DNA from: Crocinitomicaceae bacterium
Lineage (GTDB): Bacteria; Bacteroidota; Bacteroidia; Flavobacteriales_D; Crocinitomicaceae
DNA length: 64,000 bases
Assembly: GCA_022447585.1 (NCBI GenBank)
Contig: JAKVAR010000006.1
Span: 806,001-870,000 of the forward strand
Direction of reading: 5' to 3'
Part shown: positions 44,477 to 53,755 of the stretch, piece by piece
How positions within the stretch are numbered: the stretch's first letter is position 1
Layout of the letters: every line of letters starts with the position of its first letter
The notes under the pieces: generated by a model
What the model saw: only the letters and a program-made list of their open reading frames with translations
Told to the model about the DNA's origin: nothing
Databases searched by the model: none
Made by a program: the position numbers and the translations under genes

Positions 44477-45107
44477 GGATCGTAAATATTGAGGGTAACA
44501 TCTTTGAAATTTCTACGGCTTTTTTTCCGGGTATCATAACTTCATTTTGTGATTCTAAATCCAGTTGCTCTATTAAAGTATTTGGATTGACATCAATAAT
44601 AATTGAGGAGTAATTGTTTGTTGTGAGATTATATACTACATGTTGTATTGTGGCTTGATCGGAATTGTATCCGCCTATATGCAATTCTATTGGTTTTAAG
44701 TTGGAATTTTCAAAATATGCACCTTCTAATTTGAAGTTAATGTATCCTGAATTCCATGCCCAATACATGCCATTAATTGGATCTAAATCACCATCTAAAA
44801 TTCCTGAAACATTTGAAATACTATCGGTGCCTATAGAATATTGAATAGATTTAATATTTAGAGGGTTGATTGATTTGATTAAAATTGTTTGACTGTCTTT
44901 GTTTGTAATATCTACTAAATGACAACTGTTTTCTTCAGCAAATATTTCGTTGTTTTTAAGTGTCAATTTAATATTAGTGATATAGAATTTGAGTGTTTCG
45001 ATGTTTAATTTATCATCCAATGTAAACTTAAATTGAATTGACGTTGATTCTTGACTAATGACTGAGCCAAGAGAAAATGTGATACAGCAAATTAAAATAT
45101 ATTTCAA
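44469..45107 (-). CDS. MbnP-family putative copper-binding protein
   Basis: The 212-residue product has a signal peptide (MKYILICCITFSLGSVISQ). The body has the features I associate with the MbnP-like domain: LKFYITNIKLT near residue 39, the YSIGTDS segment near 90, DPINGMYWAWNSGYINFKLEG (109-129) and LHIGGY near 142. MbnP binds copper using His residues and a kynurenine made from Trp. Candidate tryptophans are W116 and W118, with H63, H143 and H156 as possible ligands. It overlaps the upstream CnrX-like gene by 4 bases and the di-haem gene by 8, so all three are coupled. Confidence 0.85.
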   Translation of the reverse strand: MKYILICCITFSLGSVISQESTSIQFKFTLDDKLNIETLKFYITNIKLTLKNNEIFAEENSCHLVDITNKDSQTILIKSINPLNIKSIQYSIGTDSISNVSGILDGDLDPINGMYWAWNSGYINFKLEGAYFENSNLKPIELHIGGYNSDQATIQHVVYNLTTNNYSSIIIDVNPNTLIEQLDLESQNEVMIPGKKAVEISKMLPSIFTIRE

Positions 45108-45580
45108 TATCGTTCTTTGTTTGGGGCTTGTGATCTCTCCATTTTGCCGTTAGGTTGACCTATAATTAGGGCTAATTCTCGTCGAATAAAAAGCTTTAAC
45201 TCTTCTTTTTGTTTAGAATTACACTCGGCTGAAACAGCTTTGAAAAAGACATAGGTCATTTTGCTCATCGCTGATCTGTTTGAGTCAAGTTCTTTCTGAA
45301 GTTCTATTGGTGGAGTTTCACCATCTAGTTGTTCAAATATTTTTGAATGTAGTTCTCTATTTGTACGCATCATCTCTCTTTTTTCTATGTGATGTGCTTT
45401 TTCTAAGGCATCTACTGTCGTTTTAGCATCTCCGTATAATCCAATACGATTTGATATTGTATTACGCTCTTCAGGCATAGGCTGGTGAGGTGGTTTACCA
45501 AGCCATATAAATGATAATGTGGTGATATTGATTAGAATCAGGATGACAATAACAGTTTTATAAAAGCGTGTTCCTTTCAT
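45104..45580 (-). CDS. Spy/CpxP/CnrX-like membrane-anchored periplasmic protein
   Basis: The ATG at 45580 gives 158 residues; an upstream TTG in frame is less likely. One uncleaved N-terminal membrane anchor (VIVILILINITTLSFIWLG, about residues 9-27) is followed by a helical periplasmic part rich in His, Glu and Met (ALEKAHHIEKREMMRTNRELHSKIFEQL). This is the layout of CnrX/NccX, the metal-sensing members of the Spy/CpxP family that release an ECF sigma factor on binding nickel or cobalt. Metal ligands here are guesses. It lies 2 bases after the small one-span gene. Confidence 0.8.
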   Translation of the reverse strand: MKGTRFYKTVIVILILINITTLSFIWLGKPPHQPMPEERNTISNRIGLYGDAKTTVDALEKAHHIEKREMMRTNRELHSKIFEQLDGETPPIELQKELDSNRSAMSKMTYVFFKAVSAECNSKQKEELKLFIRRELALIIGQPNGKMERSQAPNKERY

Positions 45581-45582
45581 AA

Positions 45583-45870
45583 TTATAATTGTTTTAGGTA
45601 GGAAAAATGTGATTCTACGACCTCTATGGACTCTGCTGAAGTTGCAGTCTTGTTCTTGTATTTTTTTAATGAAATAAGATTCATGTACATCAATAAAGTG
45701 ACACTTGCTGCTACCATCCAAACTACTTTGTTGGGAATTTTGCCAAACTCATTAGACATAGTACTTGGGATGTTTTTTAGACGATTCAAAAGTTCGTTAC
45801 TTGGCTCAACCGAATTGATATAACGGTCGGTGTCTAGTGTTTTTTCTATAAGCTCCTCTTTGCTGTTCAT
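45583..45870 (-). CDS. Small one-span membrane protein, candidate anti-sigma factor
   Basis: The 95-residue product has a cytoplasmic N-terminus of about 48 residues (MNSKEELIEKTLDTDRYINS...NIPSTMSNEFGK), one membrane span (VVWMVAASVTLLMYMNLISL) and a short outer tail. This matches the size and topology of CnrY-type anti-sigma factors, which hold the sigma factor with a short cytoplasmic helix. Sequence similarity is not claimed. It lies 36 bases downstream of the sigma gene and 2 bases upstream of the CnrX-like gene, the expected place for an anti-sigma gene. Confidence 0.75.
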   Translation of the reverse strand: MNSKEELIEKTLDTDRYINSVEPSNELLNRLKNIPSTMSNEFGKIPNKVVWMVAASVTLLMYMNLISLKKYKNKTATSAESIEVVESHFSYLKQL

Positions 45871-45906
45871 AATTGTTTAGTTGTCATTTGTTCTGATTAC
45901 TTGTGT

Positions 45907-46494
45907 TCACCTTTCATTTTTTTCAAAATAAGCACTTAGAATAATTTTTAATTTCTTTTTCGCTCTGAACATAAGCGATTCAACTGAAGATACCGACGTT
46001 CCCATAATGTCCGCTATTTCACTATAACTTATACCCTCAATTTTATGCAAGGTATAAGCAGTTTTTTGATTGTCAGCAAGCAAATCTAGAGCTTTGAACA
46101 ATGTCTCGGCTCGTTCCTTATTCTCTAGTAAAACTCCAGGATGATCGAAATTAATGACTTGACTTGGTAAAAAATGTGATTCCTCTTTTTCTATTGTAGT
46201 TCGGATTCCGAATCTTTTCTTTCGGGTTTTATTTCTTAAAAATTCTTTACTCTTATTTAGAGCTACGGAATAGATCCAGGTTGATAGTCTTGATTTACCT
46301 TCAAATTTACCCAGATTTATATAGATAGCAGTGAAAACTTCTTGTGTAACATCTTCCGCATCTTCTTTGTTTCTGAGTAAATTGATGCAGGTATTAAAAA
46401 CTTTTCCAGAATAGGCCGAAATGAGTAGGTTGAAGGCTTTGTCCTTGTCTTTCTTGGCTAAGTTTAAAAATGATATGTCATCGAGTTTCATCAA
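45907..46494 (-). CDS. ECF RNA polymerase sigma factor
   Basis: The 195-residue product has region 2 (YSGKVFNTCINLLRNKEDAEDVTQEVFTAIYINL...STWIYSVALNKSKEF, about residues 28-85) and region 4 (LADNQKTAYTLHKIEGISYSEIADIMGTSVSSVESLMFRAKKKL, about 138-182). The conserved DAEDVTQEVF and RAKKKLK are present. Region 1.1 and region 3 are absent, as in all ECF sigmas. It is the first gene of a five-gene minus-strand run that ends with the MauG/MbnH-like gene. Divergent from it is a lipoprotein gene 72 bases away. Confidence 0.95.
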   Translation of the reverse strand: MMKLDDISFLNLAKKDKDKAFNLLISAYSGKVFNTCINLLRNKEDAEDVTQEVFTAIYINLGKFEGKSRLSTWIYSVALNKSKEFLRNKTRKKRFGIRTTIEKEESHFLPSQVINFDHPGVLLENKERAETLFKALDLLADNQKTAYTLHKIEGISYSEIADIMGTSVSSVESLMFRAKKKLKIILSAYFEKNER

Positions 46495-46554
46495 TTGTGC
46501 GTAAGATAATAGAATTGTTTTGCATTGGATTAAACATCAACATATTCGATTTGT

Positions 46555-46562
46555 TATTTTTG
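46555..46562 (+). promoter_or_regulatory. Candidate -7 element four bases before the lipoprotein start
   Basis: TATTTTTG (46555-46562) matches TAnnTTTG and is followed by TGCC and the ATG at 46567, the same geometry as at 15922 and 61167. This predicts a leaderless transcript. No TTG lies at the usual -33 distance, so activity might depend on an activator or another sigma factor. Confidence 0.5.
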
Positions 46563-46566
46563 TGCC

Positions 46567-47907
46567 ATGATAAAATATGTGTACACAGTACTTTTACTTC
46601 TGGTTCTAATTGGATGTTCCTCAAATGATCGTGTCGTTCTGGATGTCGAATCAGAGAAGCTTTACAATGCTGAATTAACGGAACTAACAGATGATGATTA
46701 CCCAGATAATCCAGACATTTCAGTTAGACATGATAAATATGTAGAGACAGAAATGAAAAAAATCAGTTTCACTCAAAGCGATACTGGTTTCAATATTGTA
46801 GTGGTGCCTGCTTCAAATAAGGATGATACAGTTCGAATGAATAATGTTCAATTGATGGAGTTTATTCCGACGATACCTGAATATTCTAAAGGTGACGAGT
46901 ACATGTCTTTAATATCTGTTGTAAACCAGGAATGGAACCGTAATCAAGTAAGATGGATTGGAGAAGAGTTAACGCGAATTACACCAGCTATTTTTACTGT
47001 CAATGATGAGGTGATCACACGTATTGATTTAGCTAGGAATTGTCTGAATTCATATTTGTGGGAGTTGTTTTTTTATACGGAAATCGATGGTGAAAATAAA
47101 GTGTTTTATCATGGTTGGTTTGATTTTCCTAAAGAATTGTACAAAAAATTGTTTAAGACAAGAAATGAGGATGATTTTGATACGTATAGGAAGTATATGG
47201 AAGATTGGAAGGATCCAGATAATTTACATTTAGAGTTAACTAATATTCGTCCAGTGGTTTATCAAATGAATGTACCCTTCATAAATAAATCGGATGAAAT
47301 GTATCCGTTGAAAGGTGAGCGAAAGAAAAAGCAAATGGCTATTATTTATCCGGAATCGTATTCGAAGATGTCAGATTTCCATACTGATTCAGCGCTATTT
47401 GCAACCTTCTCACAGCCTGGTTTTTATAACAGAAAAGATCCACGAAAAACCGAATTGGGAAGATTCCGTCAATTGAATCATGTAGTATACCGAAAGACAG
47501 GTAAAGACGAAAAGTTTGATGAGTTGAGTTTTCAATTTTCGCGAAAGAATGGGGAAGTAACCAAATTTGTTTTTGGTGGTATTAAGTTTGATGAGTTGCC
47601 TGCGCTTAATGAAGAAGATGCGAATTCTGGCAGTCAGTTTTCTATGGGTATCGGTAACCATCCTTTTTATGAAGATTGTGTCGATCATGAGAAATTGTGT
47701 AGCAGGGATAATCCGTATTTTGGTGTTTTAATGGACGTTGATGACAATTGGTTAGATAGTCATAAAATTGGTATTGATGGGCCACTATTACATGTGGATG
47801 ATCAAGATCCAAATTTAATACATGTTTGGCTGCTTTCATTTGAGAGACATGCGTTGGTAGGACATTACGTAATTGATTTATCTCAAGTAAAACGTAGTTC
47901 TTCCTGA
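46567..47907 (+). CDS. Large lipoprotein, unknown function
   Basis: The 446-residue product starts MIKYVYTVLLLLVLIGCSSN, a lipoprotein signal with cysteine at residue 17. The mature protein is acidic with many aromatic residues, a mixed alpha/beta pattern and blocks such as LARNCLNSYLWELFFYTEID (near residue 158) and YHGWFDFPKELYKKLF. I do not recognise a family. It is divergent from the ECF sigma gene across 72 bases and might be a target of that sigma, but the 5' region shows a normal -7 box. Confidence 0.8.
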   Translation: MIKYVYTVLLLLVLIGCSSNDRVVLDVESEKLYNAELTELTDDDYPDNPDISVRHDKYVETEMKKISFTQSDTGFNIVVVPASNKDDTVRMNNVQLMEFIPTIPEYSKGDEYMSLISVVNQEWNRNQVRWIGEELTRITPAIFTVNDEVITRIDLARNCLNSYLWELFFYTEIDGENKVFYHGWFDFPKELYKKLFKTRNEDDFDTYRKYMEDWKDPDNLHLELTNIRPVVYQMNVPFINKSDEMYPLKGERKKKQMAIIYPESYSKMSDFHTDSALFATFSQPGFYNRKDPRKTELGRFRQLNHVVYRKTGKDEKFDELSFQFSRKNGEVTKFVFGGIKFDELPALNEEDANSGSQFSMGIGNHPFYEDCVDHEKLCSRDNPYFGVLMDVDDNWLDSHKIGIDGPLLHVDDQDPNLIHVWLLSFERHALVGHYVIDLSQVKRSSS

Positions 47908-48167
47908 ATTACAACAGAGTTTTTTTTTTTCATTCAAATTCTGGTAAGTTTAGCTTGCGAACTGCAGATTTATAGATGTACTCTATCTATTATTCTGGCA
48001 GGTTATAGCCAAACTATCCTGTTTTCTCCTTTGTATTTAAGCAGGTCATGTCGTTCAAAAGTTGAAAACAATAGAACGAATAGAATTTTGTAACACTTCA
48101 CTTTCACCGTGTAATCAGGTGATTTGTTTTCAGCTCGGGGTTGCCTAGCTAAAATTGGATGGTAAGG
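47908..48167. other. Non-coding stretch, nothing recognised
   Basis: This 260-base gap separates the convergent lipoprotein and polyprenyl synthase genes. It starts with a run of T bases after the lipoprotein stop but shows no strong hairpin. No tRNA fold, repeat or coding frame with a recognisable product was seen. Confidence 0.5.
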
Positions 48168-49139
48168 TTAGATTTCACGATTCATCAAATAGCTCGCAAG
48201 CCCAAGTAATGGTGTTTTATTTTCTTCCGGAACAGTTATTTTCGCCATCGCTTCTTTGGCTAAGGTATAATGTTTGGCCATGCGTTCTTGACAATCTTTT
48301 TTCACATTTAAATGGTCAAAAAGTTCACGAGTTCTATTCACCTTTAATTCAATATTAGTTTCATGTTGAAGTTGTTTAGCAACTTCTAACTGTTCTTTAC
48401 TAGCTTTGCTAAGTGCCGTTAAATGCAGTATTGTCTTTTTATTCGCGATAACATCTCCACCAACTTGTTTGCCGAATTTTTCAGGATCGGCATAAAGATC
48501 AAGAATGTCATCTTGAATTTGAAAAGCTAATCCAATGTGCAGACCAAAATCGTAGATTGCATCTTTATCAGTTTCTGAAGCTCCTGCGATAATGGCACCT
48601 GTTCTTAGAGCGCTACCTAGAAGTACAGAAGTCTTCTGGCGAATCATCTCAATGTATTCATGAATAGAAACATCGTCTCTTTCTTCAAAATCCATGTCAT
48701 GTTGTTGTCCTTCGCAAACCTCTACAGCTGTTCCATTAAATAGATCTAATGTTTCTGGTAAAATTGAAGGTGAGATGTCCTTACATAATAACTGATATGC
48801 CTTAATTATCATGACATCGCCAGAAAGAATTCCAACATTCGTATTCCATTTTTCATGAACGGTTGTTTTGTTTCTTCTGAGTGGAGCATCGTCCATTATG
48901 TCATCATGAACTAATGTGAAGTTATGAAACACTTCAACTGCGAGTGCTTGATTCAGTGCTTTTTCTTTTTTTGCTCCAAATAACTCTGTTCCTAAAAGAG
49001 TGAGGATTGGTCTAATTCTTTTTCCACCAATATTTAAAAAGTAACGCAGCGGATCGTATAAATCTGCAGGTCCTTTAGGAAGTTCCATTTTATCGATGTT
49101 TTCCTCAATATATTTTGTGTATGCGCCTAAGTCGAACAT
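48168..49139 (-). CDS. Polyprenyl diphosphate synthase
   Basis: This enzyme condenses isopentenyl diphosphate units in trans to build prenyl diphosphates for quinones or related lipids. The 323-residue product has the first Asp-rich motif VHDDIMDDAPLRR near residue 82 and the second QIQDDILDLY near 212. GGKRIRPILTLL lies near residue 35. Length and motifs fit the IspA/IspB superfamily; chain length cannot be read safely. The start overlaps the rmlA stop by one base, so it is the last gene of the RND-rmlA unit. Confidence 0.95.
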   Translation of the reverse strand: MFDLGAYTKYIEENIDKMELPKGPADLYDPLRYFLNIGGKRIRPILTLLGTELFGAKKEKALNQALAVEVFHNFTLVHDDIMDDAPLRRNKTTVHEKWNTNVGILSGDVMIIKAYQLLCKDISPSILPETLDLFNGTAVEVCEGQQHDMDFEERDDVSIHEYIEMIRQKTSVLLGSALRTGAIIAGASETDKDAIYDFGLHIGLAFQIQDDILDLYADPEKFGKQVGGDVIANKKTILHLTALSKASKEQLEVAKQLQHETNIELKVNRTRELFDHLNVKKDCQERMAKHYTLAKEAMAKITVPEENKTPLLGLASYLMNREI

Positions 49140-49996
49140 TAGTCTAAGTTCATTAAGTATGTACCGTAACCACTTTTTAATAAAGGTTCGGCTAATTTTT
49201 TAAGTTGTTCTTTGTTGATGAATCCGCTTCTATAGGCCGATTCTTCTATACAACCAATCTTTAATCCTTGTCTTTCTTCAATAACCTGTACAAACTGACC
49301 GGCTTGCATTAATGAATTATGTGTTCCTGTATCCAACCAAGCTGTACCGCGACTTAACAATGCTACTTTTAGTTTTCCTTGACGCAGATATTCAGCATTT
49401 ACATCAGTAATTTCGTATTCACCACGCGCAGAAGGTTTTAGTTTTTTTGCAATATCAACTACTGAATTATCATAGAAGTATAAACCAGGAACTGCGTAGT
49501 TTGATTTTGGATTCTCTGGTTTTTCTTCAATCGAAATGGCATTCATCTCTTCATCGAAATCAACAACCCCATATCTTTCTGGATCGCTAACGTGATAAGC
49601 ATAAACAACACCGCCTGTAGGATCAGAATTCTCTTTTAGAAGAGTCCCCATTCCAACACCGTAGAATATATTGTCGCCAAGAACTAAGGCTACTTTATCA
49701 TTACCGATGAATTCTTCTCCAATCACAAATGCCTGTGCTAAACCATTTGGTTCTGGTTGTTCTTTGTACTGAAAGTCACATCCGAACTTTTTACCATCTC
49801 CAAGTAATTTTTTGAAGTGAGGTAAATCATGCGGGGTAGAAATAATTAAAATTTCATTGATTCCAGCATTCAAAAGAATTGACAATGGATAGTATATCAT
49901 CGGCTTGTCATAAACAGGCATCAATTGCTTACTTATGGCCAATGTTAAAGGGTGAAGTCTTGTTCCTGATCCACCAGCTAAAATAATTCCTTTCAT
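49139..49996 (-). CDS. rmlA: Glucose-1-phosphate thymidylyltransferase
   Basis: RmlA makes dTDP-glucose from dTTP and glucose-1-phosphate, the first step to dTDP-rhamnose and other surface sugars. The 285-residue product has the nucleotide-binding start [41 protein letters not shown] and [24 protein letters not shown] follow, with [23 protein letters not shown] near residue 155. No rmlB, C or D gene is nearby. It lies 45 bases downstream of the RND gene. Confidence 0.96.
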   Translation of the reverse strand: MKGIILAGGSGTRLHPLTLAISKQLMPVYDKPMIYYPLSILLNAGINEILIISTPHDLPHFKKLLGDGKKFGCDFQYKEQPEPNGLAQAFVIGEEFIGNDKVALVLGDNIFYGVGMGTLLKENSDPTGGVVYAYHVSDPERYGVVDFDEEMNAISIEEKPENPKSNYAVPGLYFYDNSVVDIAKKLKPSARGEYEITDVNAEYLRQGKLKVALLSRGTAWLDTGTHNSLMQAGQFVQVIEERQGLKIGCIEESAYRSGFINKEQLKKLAEPLLKSGYGTYLMNLD

Positions 49997-50041
49997 ATAA
50001 ATCTTTTTTATTGAGTAGCGCCCGATGAAGAAGCCAGCGAA

Positions 50042-52705
50042 TTATATATTCTCTTGGATCTCTGGAGGTTTTTCGCGCTCTTCAGAAGGTAAATCTAAAT
50101 TTTCCCAATCAATATCACTTTCTTCTGCATATGCATCAAAATAAGGTTCTTCGAATGATTTAGTAGTTAATCTTCTTTCTAAGGTTAATAACAATGTAGG
50201 TAAAATCACCAAGTTAGTAATCATCGCTACTAAAAGAGTCAATGATACCAATAGGCCCAGTGCTTTTGTCCCTCCAAATTGAGAAAATGAGAACATCGAG
50301 AATCCACAAAACAATACAATCGAAGTATAGAACATACCAAGTCCTGCCTCACGAATAGCCATAATAGCACATTCTTTTAAATCCCATTGTTTCGTTGCTA
50401 ATTCCTGGCGGTATTTAGCTAAATAATGTATCGTGTCATCTACGGAGATACCAAAAGCAATACTAAATACGAGTAAAGTTGAAGGTTTCAAAGGTATTCC
50501 AAACCAACCCATTACTCCTGCAGTAAACAATAGAGGGATAAAGTTAGGGATTAATGAAACCAATACCATTCTCCAGGAACGAAATAGAATTGCCATCAAA
50601 ATTGATATTGCAATTATGGCAAAAATCAAACTAGTAAATAGATTTAGTACCATATATTGTGTACCGTTAGAGGCAATTATGGATGTTCCCGTTAAAGTGA
50701 TGTCAAAGTACTCATGGTCAATAGCATTTCTTAATGAAGTACCAAAATCTGCTTTTGAATAATACGTCTTGATCAATTCAGAATTCATATCGAATTCATA
50801 TTGTTTTTCATCATCACCATCAGAATAGTGCTTCGTTAATGCGTTGTAAATTGACGGATAAGTGTAAATGATTGAATCAATATAAGCGATCTTATTTCCA
50901 TCTTTGTAAGCACTGTAAAGATCTTCGATTTCTTTTTTGTTTGGGTTGAAAATAGAATCGATTTCTACCTTCATGATTTGAGCTTTGTCTTCAACCTCAT
51001 ATGCCCCTAGATCTTTCAGTTGAGAACGAATACGAAGCACACAATGTGAAGTATCGATAAGTTCATTTAGAGCAACGCCTACACCTTTCGAGTTCGTTAC
51101 AATTGAGTTATCAATATAACGCTTCAATGCTCCCAGTTTACGTTTGCTAGTGACTAATTTGAATTGAGTTGAATCATTATCATGAAAAGCCATGTTTGCA
51201 GCTTTCAAGAAATCTACATAAGAAATATTTCTCGAGAATAGTGAATCGTTTTTGTATTGATTCTGAACGGCCTCAACTCTTTTTAAAGTGCTTGATTTCG
51301 CTAAACGACTAGGCTCTTTATAGTCAACCATAATTTCGAATGGAATTGACCCACCGAAGTTGTCTTGGATGAAGTTGAAGTCATTGAGTATTTGGTGATT
51401 CTCAGGTAAGTCACCTGTTAAATTTCCTGTTGCTTTAATTTGCATTAAGCCAGCAATGCTGAATATAACTACAGATACAGTGGCAATATAAACCCATTTA
51501 CGGTGGTTTACGGTAATATTGACTAAGTTATTCAGTAGTCCAACAGCAAGTTTACGCTCAAGGTGTTTTAAGTGTCTTCTTTTCGGAGCTTTAGATAATG
51601 ACAGTATAATAGGAAGAATTGTTATCGATATAACAAAAACTAAAATGATGTTTATAGAAGCACAAATACCAAATTGTACAAGCTTTGGAGAGTTCGTTGT
51701 GATGAATGTTAAAAAGCCTAAGGATGTCGTAAAGTTGGTAAGAAATGTGGCGGTGCCAATTTTTTTTATGACACGAGTTAATGCCTTTACTTTGTTTCCG
51801 TGTTCAAGTATTTCTTGATGGTATTTAGTGATCAGGAATATACAATTCGGAATTCCGATGACGATCATCAGTGGCGGAATTAACGCCATAATTACAGTGA
51901 TATTAAAGTCTAATGCTCCAATTGTTCCGATTGCCCAAATAACCGCAATGATTACTACTAGCATACAAATCATTACAACCTTCATGGATCTAAAGAAGAG
52001 GTAAAGTAGCAGTGAGGTAACGCCAATTAACAAAGCGATGAAGATGTACATTTCCTTCATCACTTGTTTTCCAATAACTACTCTTAAGTGAGGAAGCCCA
52101 GCGAACTTTGGTTTACCAAAATATTGCTCGTATTGTTCAGATAATTTTTCAACATGAAGTACAACATCAGCTTTCTTTTGATCAGTAATGAAGCTTTCTT
52201 CAACGCCAATCATCATTAAGGATACATTTGAAGTGTCATTGTAAAGAAGCCCACTATACATTGGGTTATTCTTTATTTCATGCTTAATCGAATCAACTGA
52301 TTTTTCTTGAAATTTTGTGTCAGAGAAAACACGATGCGCTTCAAATTTTTGATCCTCTTTGTTGTTAGAAATTGTAATTAATGTAGCTTCAGAAACAACC
52401 GATTCAATACCGTCAAATTTCAAAATTGAATCACCAAGTTCTTTCCATTTTAGGAAGTTGGTCTCGGTGTAAAGGGAATCGGTTTGTACTGCAATTACTA
52501 AGGTTCCACCATCCTCACCAAACATAGACGTAAATCGGTCATAATCTATTTTTGCTTGTGCATTTTTTGGAAGAAGGATCCCGTATTTGTTATCAAGTTT
52601 TAATCCAGAAAGAACATTGTATCCGAAATATACGGTCAACAAGGTCAATATCCCAATGATGATGAAACGGTTTCTTAATATAATATTAGCAATAGATTGC
52701 CACAT
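50042..52705 (-). CDS. RND/MMPL-superfamily transporter
   Basis: The 887-residue product has the RND layout: one N-terminal span, a large periplasmic loop (residues about 35-215), five spans, a second loop (about 430-690), and a second set of spans. The motif SIAFGISVDDTIHYLAKYRQEL near residue 745 (and GIPNCIFLITKYHQEIL near 285) is the conserved proton-relay region of the MMPL/HpnN-like subgroup. Such proteins often move lipids or hopanoids. A good promoter lies 28 bases upstream. The C-terminus is acidic and cytoplasmic (EESDIDWENLDLPSEERE). Confidence 0.92.
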   Translation of the reverse strand: MWQSIANIILRNRFIIIGILTLLTVYFGYNVLSGLKLDNKYGILLPKNAQAKIDYDRFTSMFGEDGGTLVIAVQTDSLYTETNFLKWKELGDSILKFDGIESVVSEATLITISNNKEDQKFEAHRVFSDTKFQEKSVDSIKHEIKNNPMYSGLLYNDTSNVSLMMIGVEESFITDQKKADVVLHVEKLSEQYEQYFGKPKFAGLPHLRVVIGKQVMKEMYIFIALLIGVTSLLLYLFFRSMKVVMICMLVVIIAVIWAIGTIGALDFNITVIMALIPPLMIVIGIPNCIFLITKYHQEILEHGNKVKALTRVIKKIGTATFLTNFTTSLGFLTFITTNSPKLVQFGICASINIILVFVISITILPIILSLSKAPKRRHLKHLERKLAVGLLNNLVNITVNHRKWVYIATVSVVIFSIAGLMQIKATGNLTGDLPENHQILNDFNFIQDNFGGSIPFEIMVDYKEPSRLAKSSTLKRVEAVQNQYKNDSLFSRNISYVDFLKAANMAFHDNDSTQFKLVTSKRKLGALKRYIDNSIVTNSKGVGVALNELIDTSHCVLRIRSQLKDLGAYEVEDKAQIMKVEIDSIFNPNKKEIEDLYSAYKDGNKIAYIDSIIYTYPSIYNALTKHYSDGDDEKQYEFDMNSELIKTYYSKADFGTSLRNAIDHEYFDITLTGTSIIASNGTQYMVLNLFTSLIFAIIAISILMAILFRSWRMVLVSLIPNFIPLLFTAGVMGWFGIPLKPSTLLVFSIAFGISVDDTIHYLAKYRQELATKQWDLKECAIMAIREAGLGMFYTSIVLFCGFSMFSFSQFGGTKALGLLVSLTLLVAMITNLVILPTLLLTLERRLTTKSFEEPYFDAYAEESDIDWENLDLPSEEREKPPEIQENI

Positions 52706-52732
52706 GCGTGTTCTTACCTTAAGTTAAACCAA

Positions 52733-52762
52733 CAAAAGTAATGTTAATTACTGAGCAGACAA
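52733..52762 (-). promoter_or_regulatory. Promoter of the RND-rmlA unit
   Basis: On the minus strand TTG (52762-52760) and TACTTTTG (52740-52733) are separated by 19 bases, matching the Bacteroidota consensus exactly. The -7 box ends 27 bases before the RND start codon. Confidence 0.75.
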
Positions 52763-52861
52763 AGAAATATACTATGCAATACCGGAGCAGAAAGTACAAA
52801 AAGAGTTAAGGAAATGTTAATATTAGCTACCAGGGTAGATTGCAGGTGTTTTTATTGAGAA

Positions 52862-53680
52862 TTAAAACTTCTTCTCGTCTAAAATCTTTGCCATTTGGGC
52901 TTGTAGATCTTTTGCTGCCGCACCCGCTTTTTCAGCGAAATCTTTTTCTTGTGAAGCGTAAATAATACCTCTAGAAGAATTTACTAATAAACCGCAGTCA
53001 TCGTTCCAGCCGTAATTGGCAACATCTTCCAGAGATCCGCCCTGAGCGCCAACCCCAGGAACTAGAAAGAAGTTGTTTGGAGCAATGGCTCTAACTTCAC
53101 CAATACCTTCGGCACGAGTTGCGCCAACAACGTACATCAAGTTTTCATCCGTTCCCCACTCCTGAGATTTTCTAAGTACTTTCTTAAATAATTGTTCGTT
53201 GTTATTGTCCGCCATGAATTGAAAATCCAAGGCGCCTTTATTGGAAGTTAAGGCCAAAAGAATTACCCATTTGTTCTCATATTCGAAGAATGGAGTAACG
53301 CTATCTTCACCCATGTAAGGTGCGATAGTAACAGAGTCAGCATTCAAATAATTGAAAAATGTATCTGCGTAATAGTTTGAGGTGTTACCGATGTCTCCAC
53401 GTTTCGCATCGGCTACCGTAAAGATGTTTTCAGGAATATAATCCAATGTTTTTTTCAAAGATTCCCATCCTTTTGGTCCGTGACATTCGTAAAAAGCTAC
53501 ATTCGGTTTGTACGCTACACAATAATCTTGTGTAGCATCAATTATTGCTTTGTTAAACTCAAAGATTGGATCTTCAGTATCCAAGAAAAACGAAGGGATT
53601 TTCTTTATATCGGTATCTAAACCAACGCATAAAAAAGAACGCTTTATTCGAATTTGCTCTATGAGTTCTGCTCTTGTCAT
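52862..53680 (-). CDS. pyrF: Orotidine 5'-phosphate decarboxylase
   Basis: PyrF makes UMP from orotidine monophosphate in the last step of pyrimidine synthesis. The 272-residue product has [14 protein letters not shown] near residue 14, [18 protein letters not shown], and the catalytic [16 protein letters not shown] near 87. [14 protein letters not shown] lies near residue 200 and SSRGIIYAS near 238. The length and the [10 protein letters not shown] form place it in the longer group of OMP decarboxylases (as in mycobacteria and many Bacteroidota), not the short E. coli type. A REP-like repeat lies 22 bases upstream of its start. Confidence 0.95.
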   Translation of the reverse strand: MTRAELIEQIRIKRSFLCVGLDTDIKKIPSFFLDTEDPIFEFNKAIIDATQDYCVAYKPNVAFYECHGPKGWESLKKTLDYIPENIFTVADAKRGDIGNTSNYYADTFFNYLNADSVTIAPYMGEDSVTPFFEYENKWVILLALTSNKGALDFQFMADNNNEQLFKKVLRKSQEWGTDENLMYVVGATRAEGIGEVRAIAPNNFFLVPGVGAQGGSLEDVANYGWNDDCGLLVNSSRGIIYASQEKDFAEKAGAAAKDLQAQMAKILDEKKF

Positions 53681-53701
53681 TTCTGTTTATTTTATCTTCA
53701 A

Positions 53702-53731
53702 TTCTACGCTCAGTCTTCGGAAGCTACGCTT
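53702..53731. repeat. REP-like repeat, copy A
   Basis: This 30-base unit (TTCTACGCTCAGTC...) is repeated 54 bases further on with 29 of 30 bases identical. It has inverted elements (AAGC-TAC-GCTT and CTTC-G-GAAG). Its core resembles the CTACGCTCAG-containing short repeats I recall from intergenic DNA of flavobacteria. It lies between prfA and pyrF. Confidence 0.7.
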
Positions 53732-53755
53732 TTCCTTCGAGTAATGAACTTCCCG

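Noticed and set aside
47908..48167. Possible tRNA or small RNA in the 260-base gap
   Set aside because: No cloverleaf, no CCA end and no clear promoter or terminator was found; only a T-run is visible.
48155..48358. Small plus-strand open frame opposite the polyprenyl synthase end
   Set aside because: It lies mostly antisense to the conserved synthase C-terminus and shows no family features.
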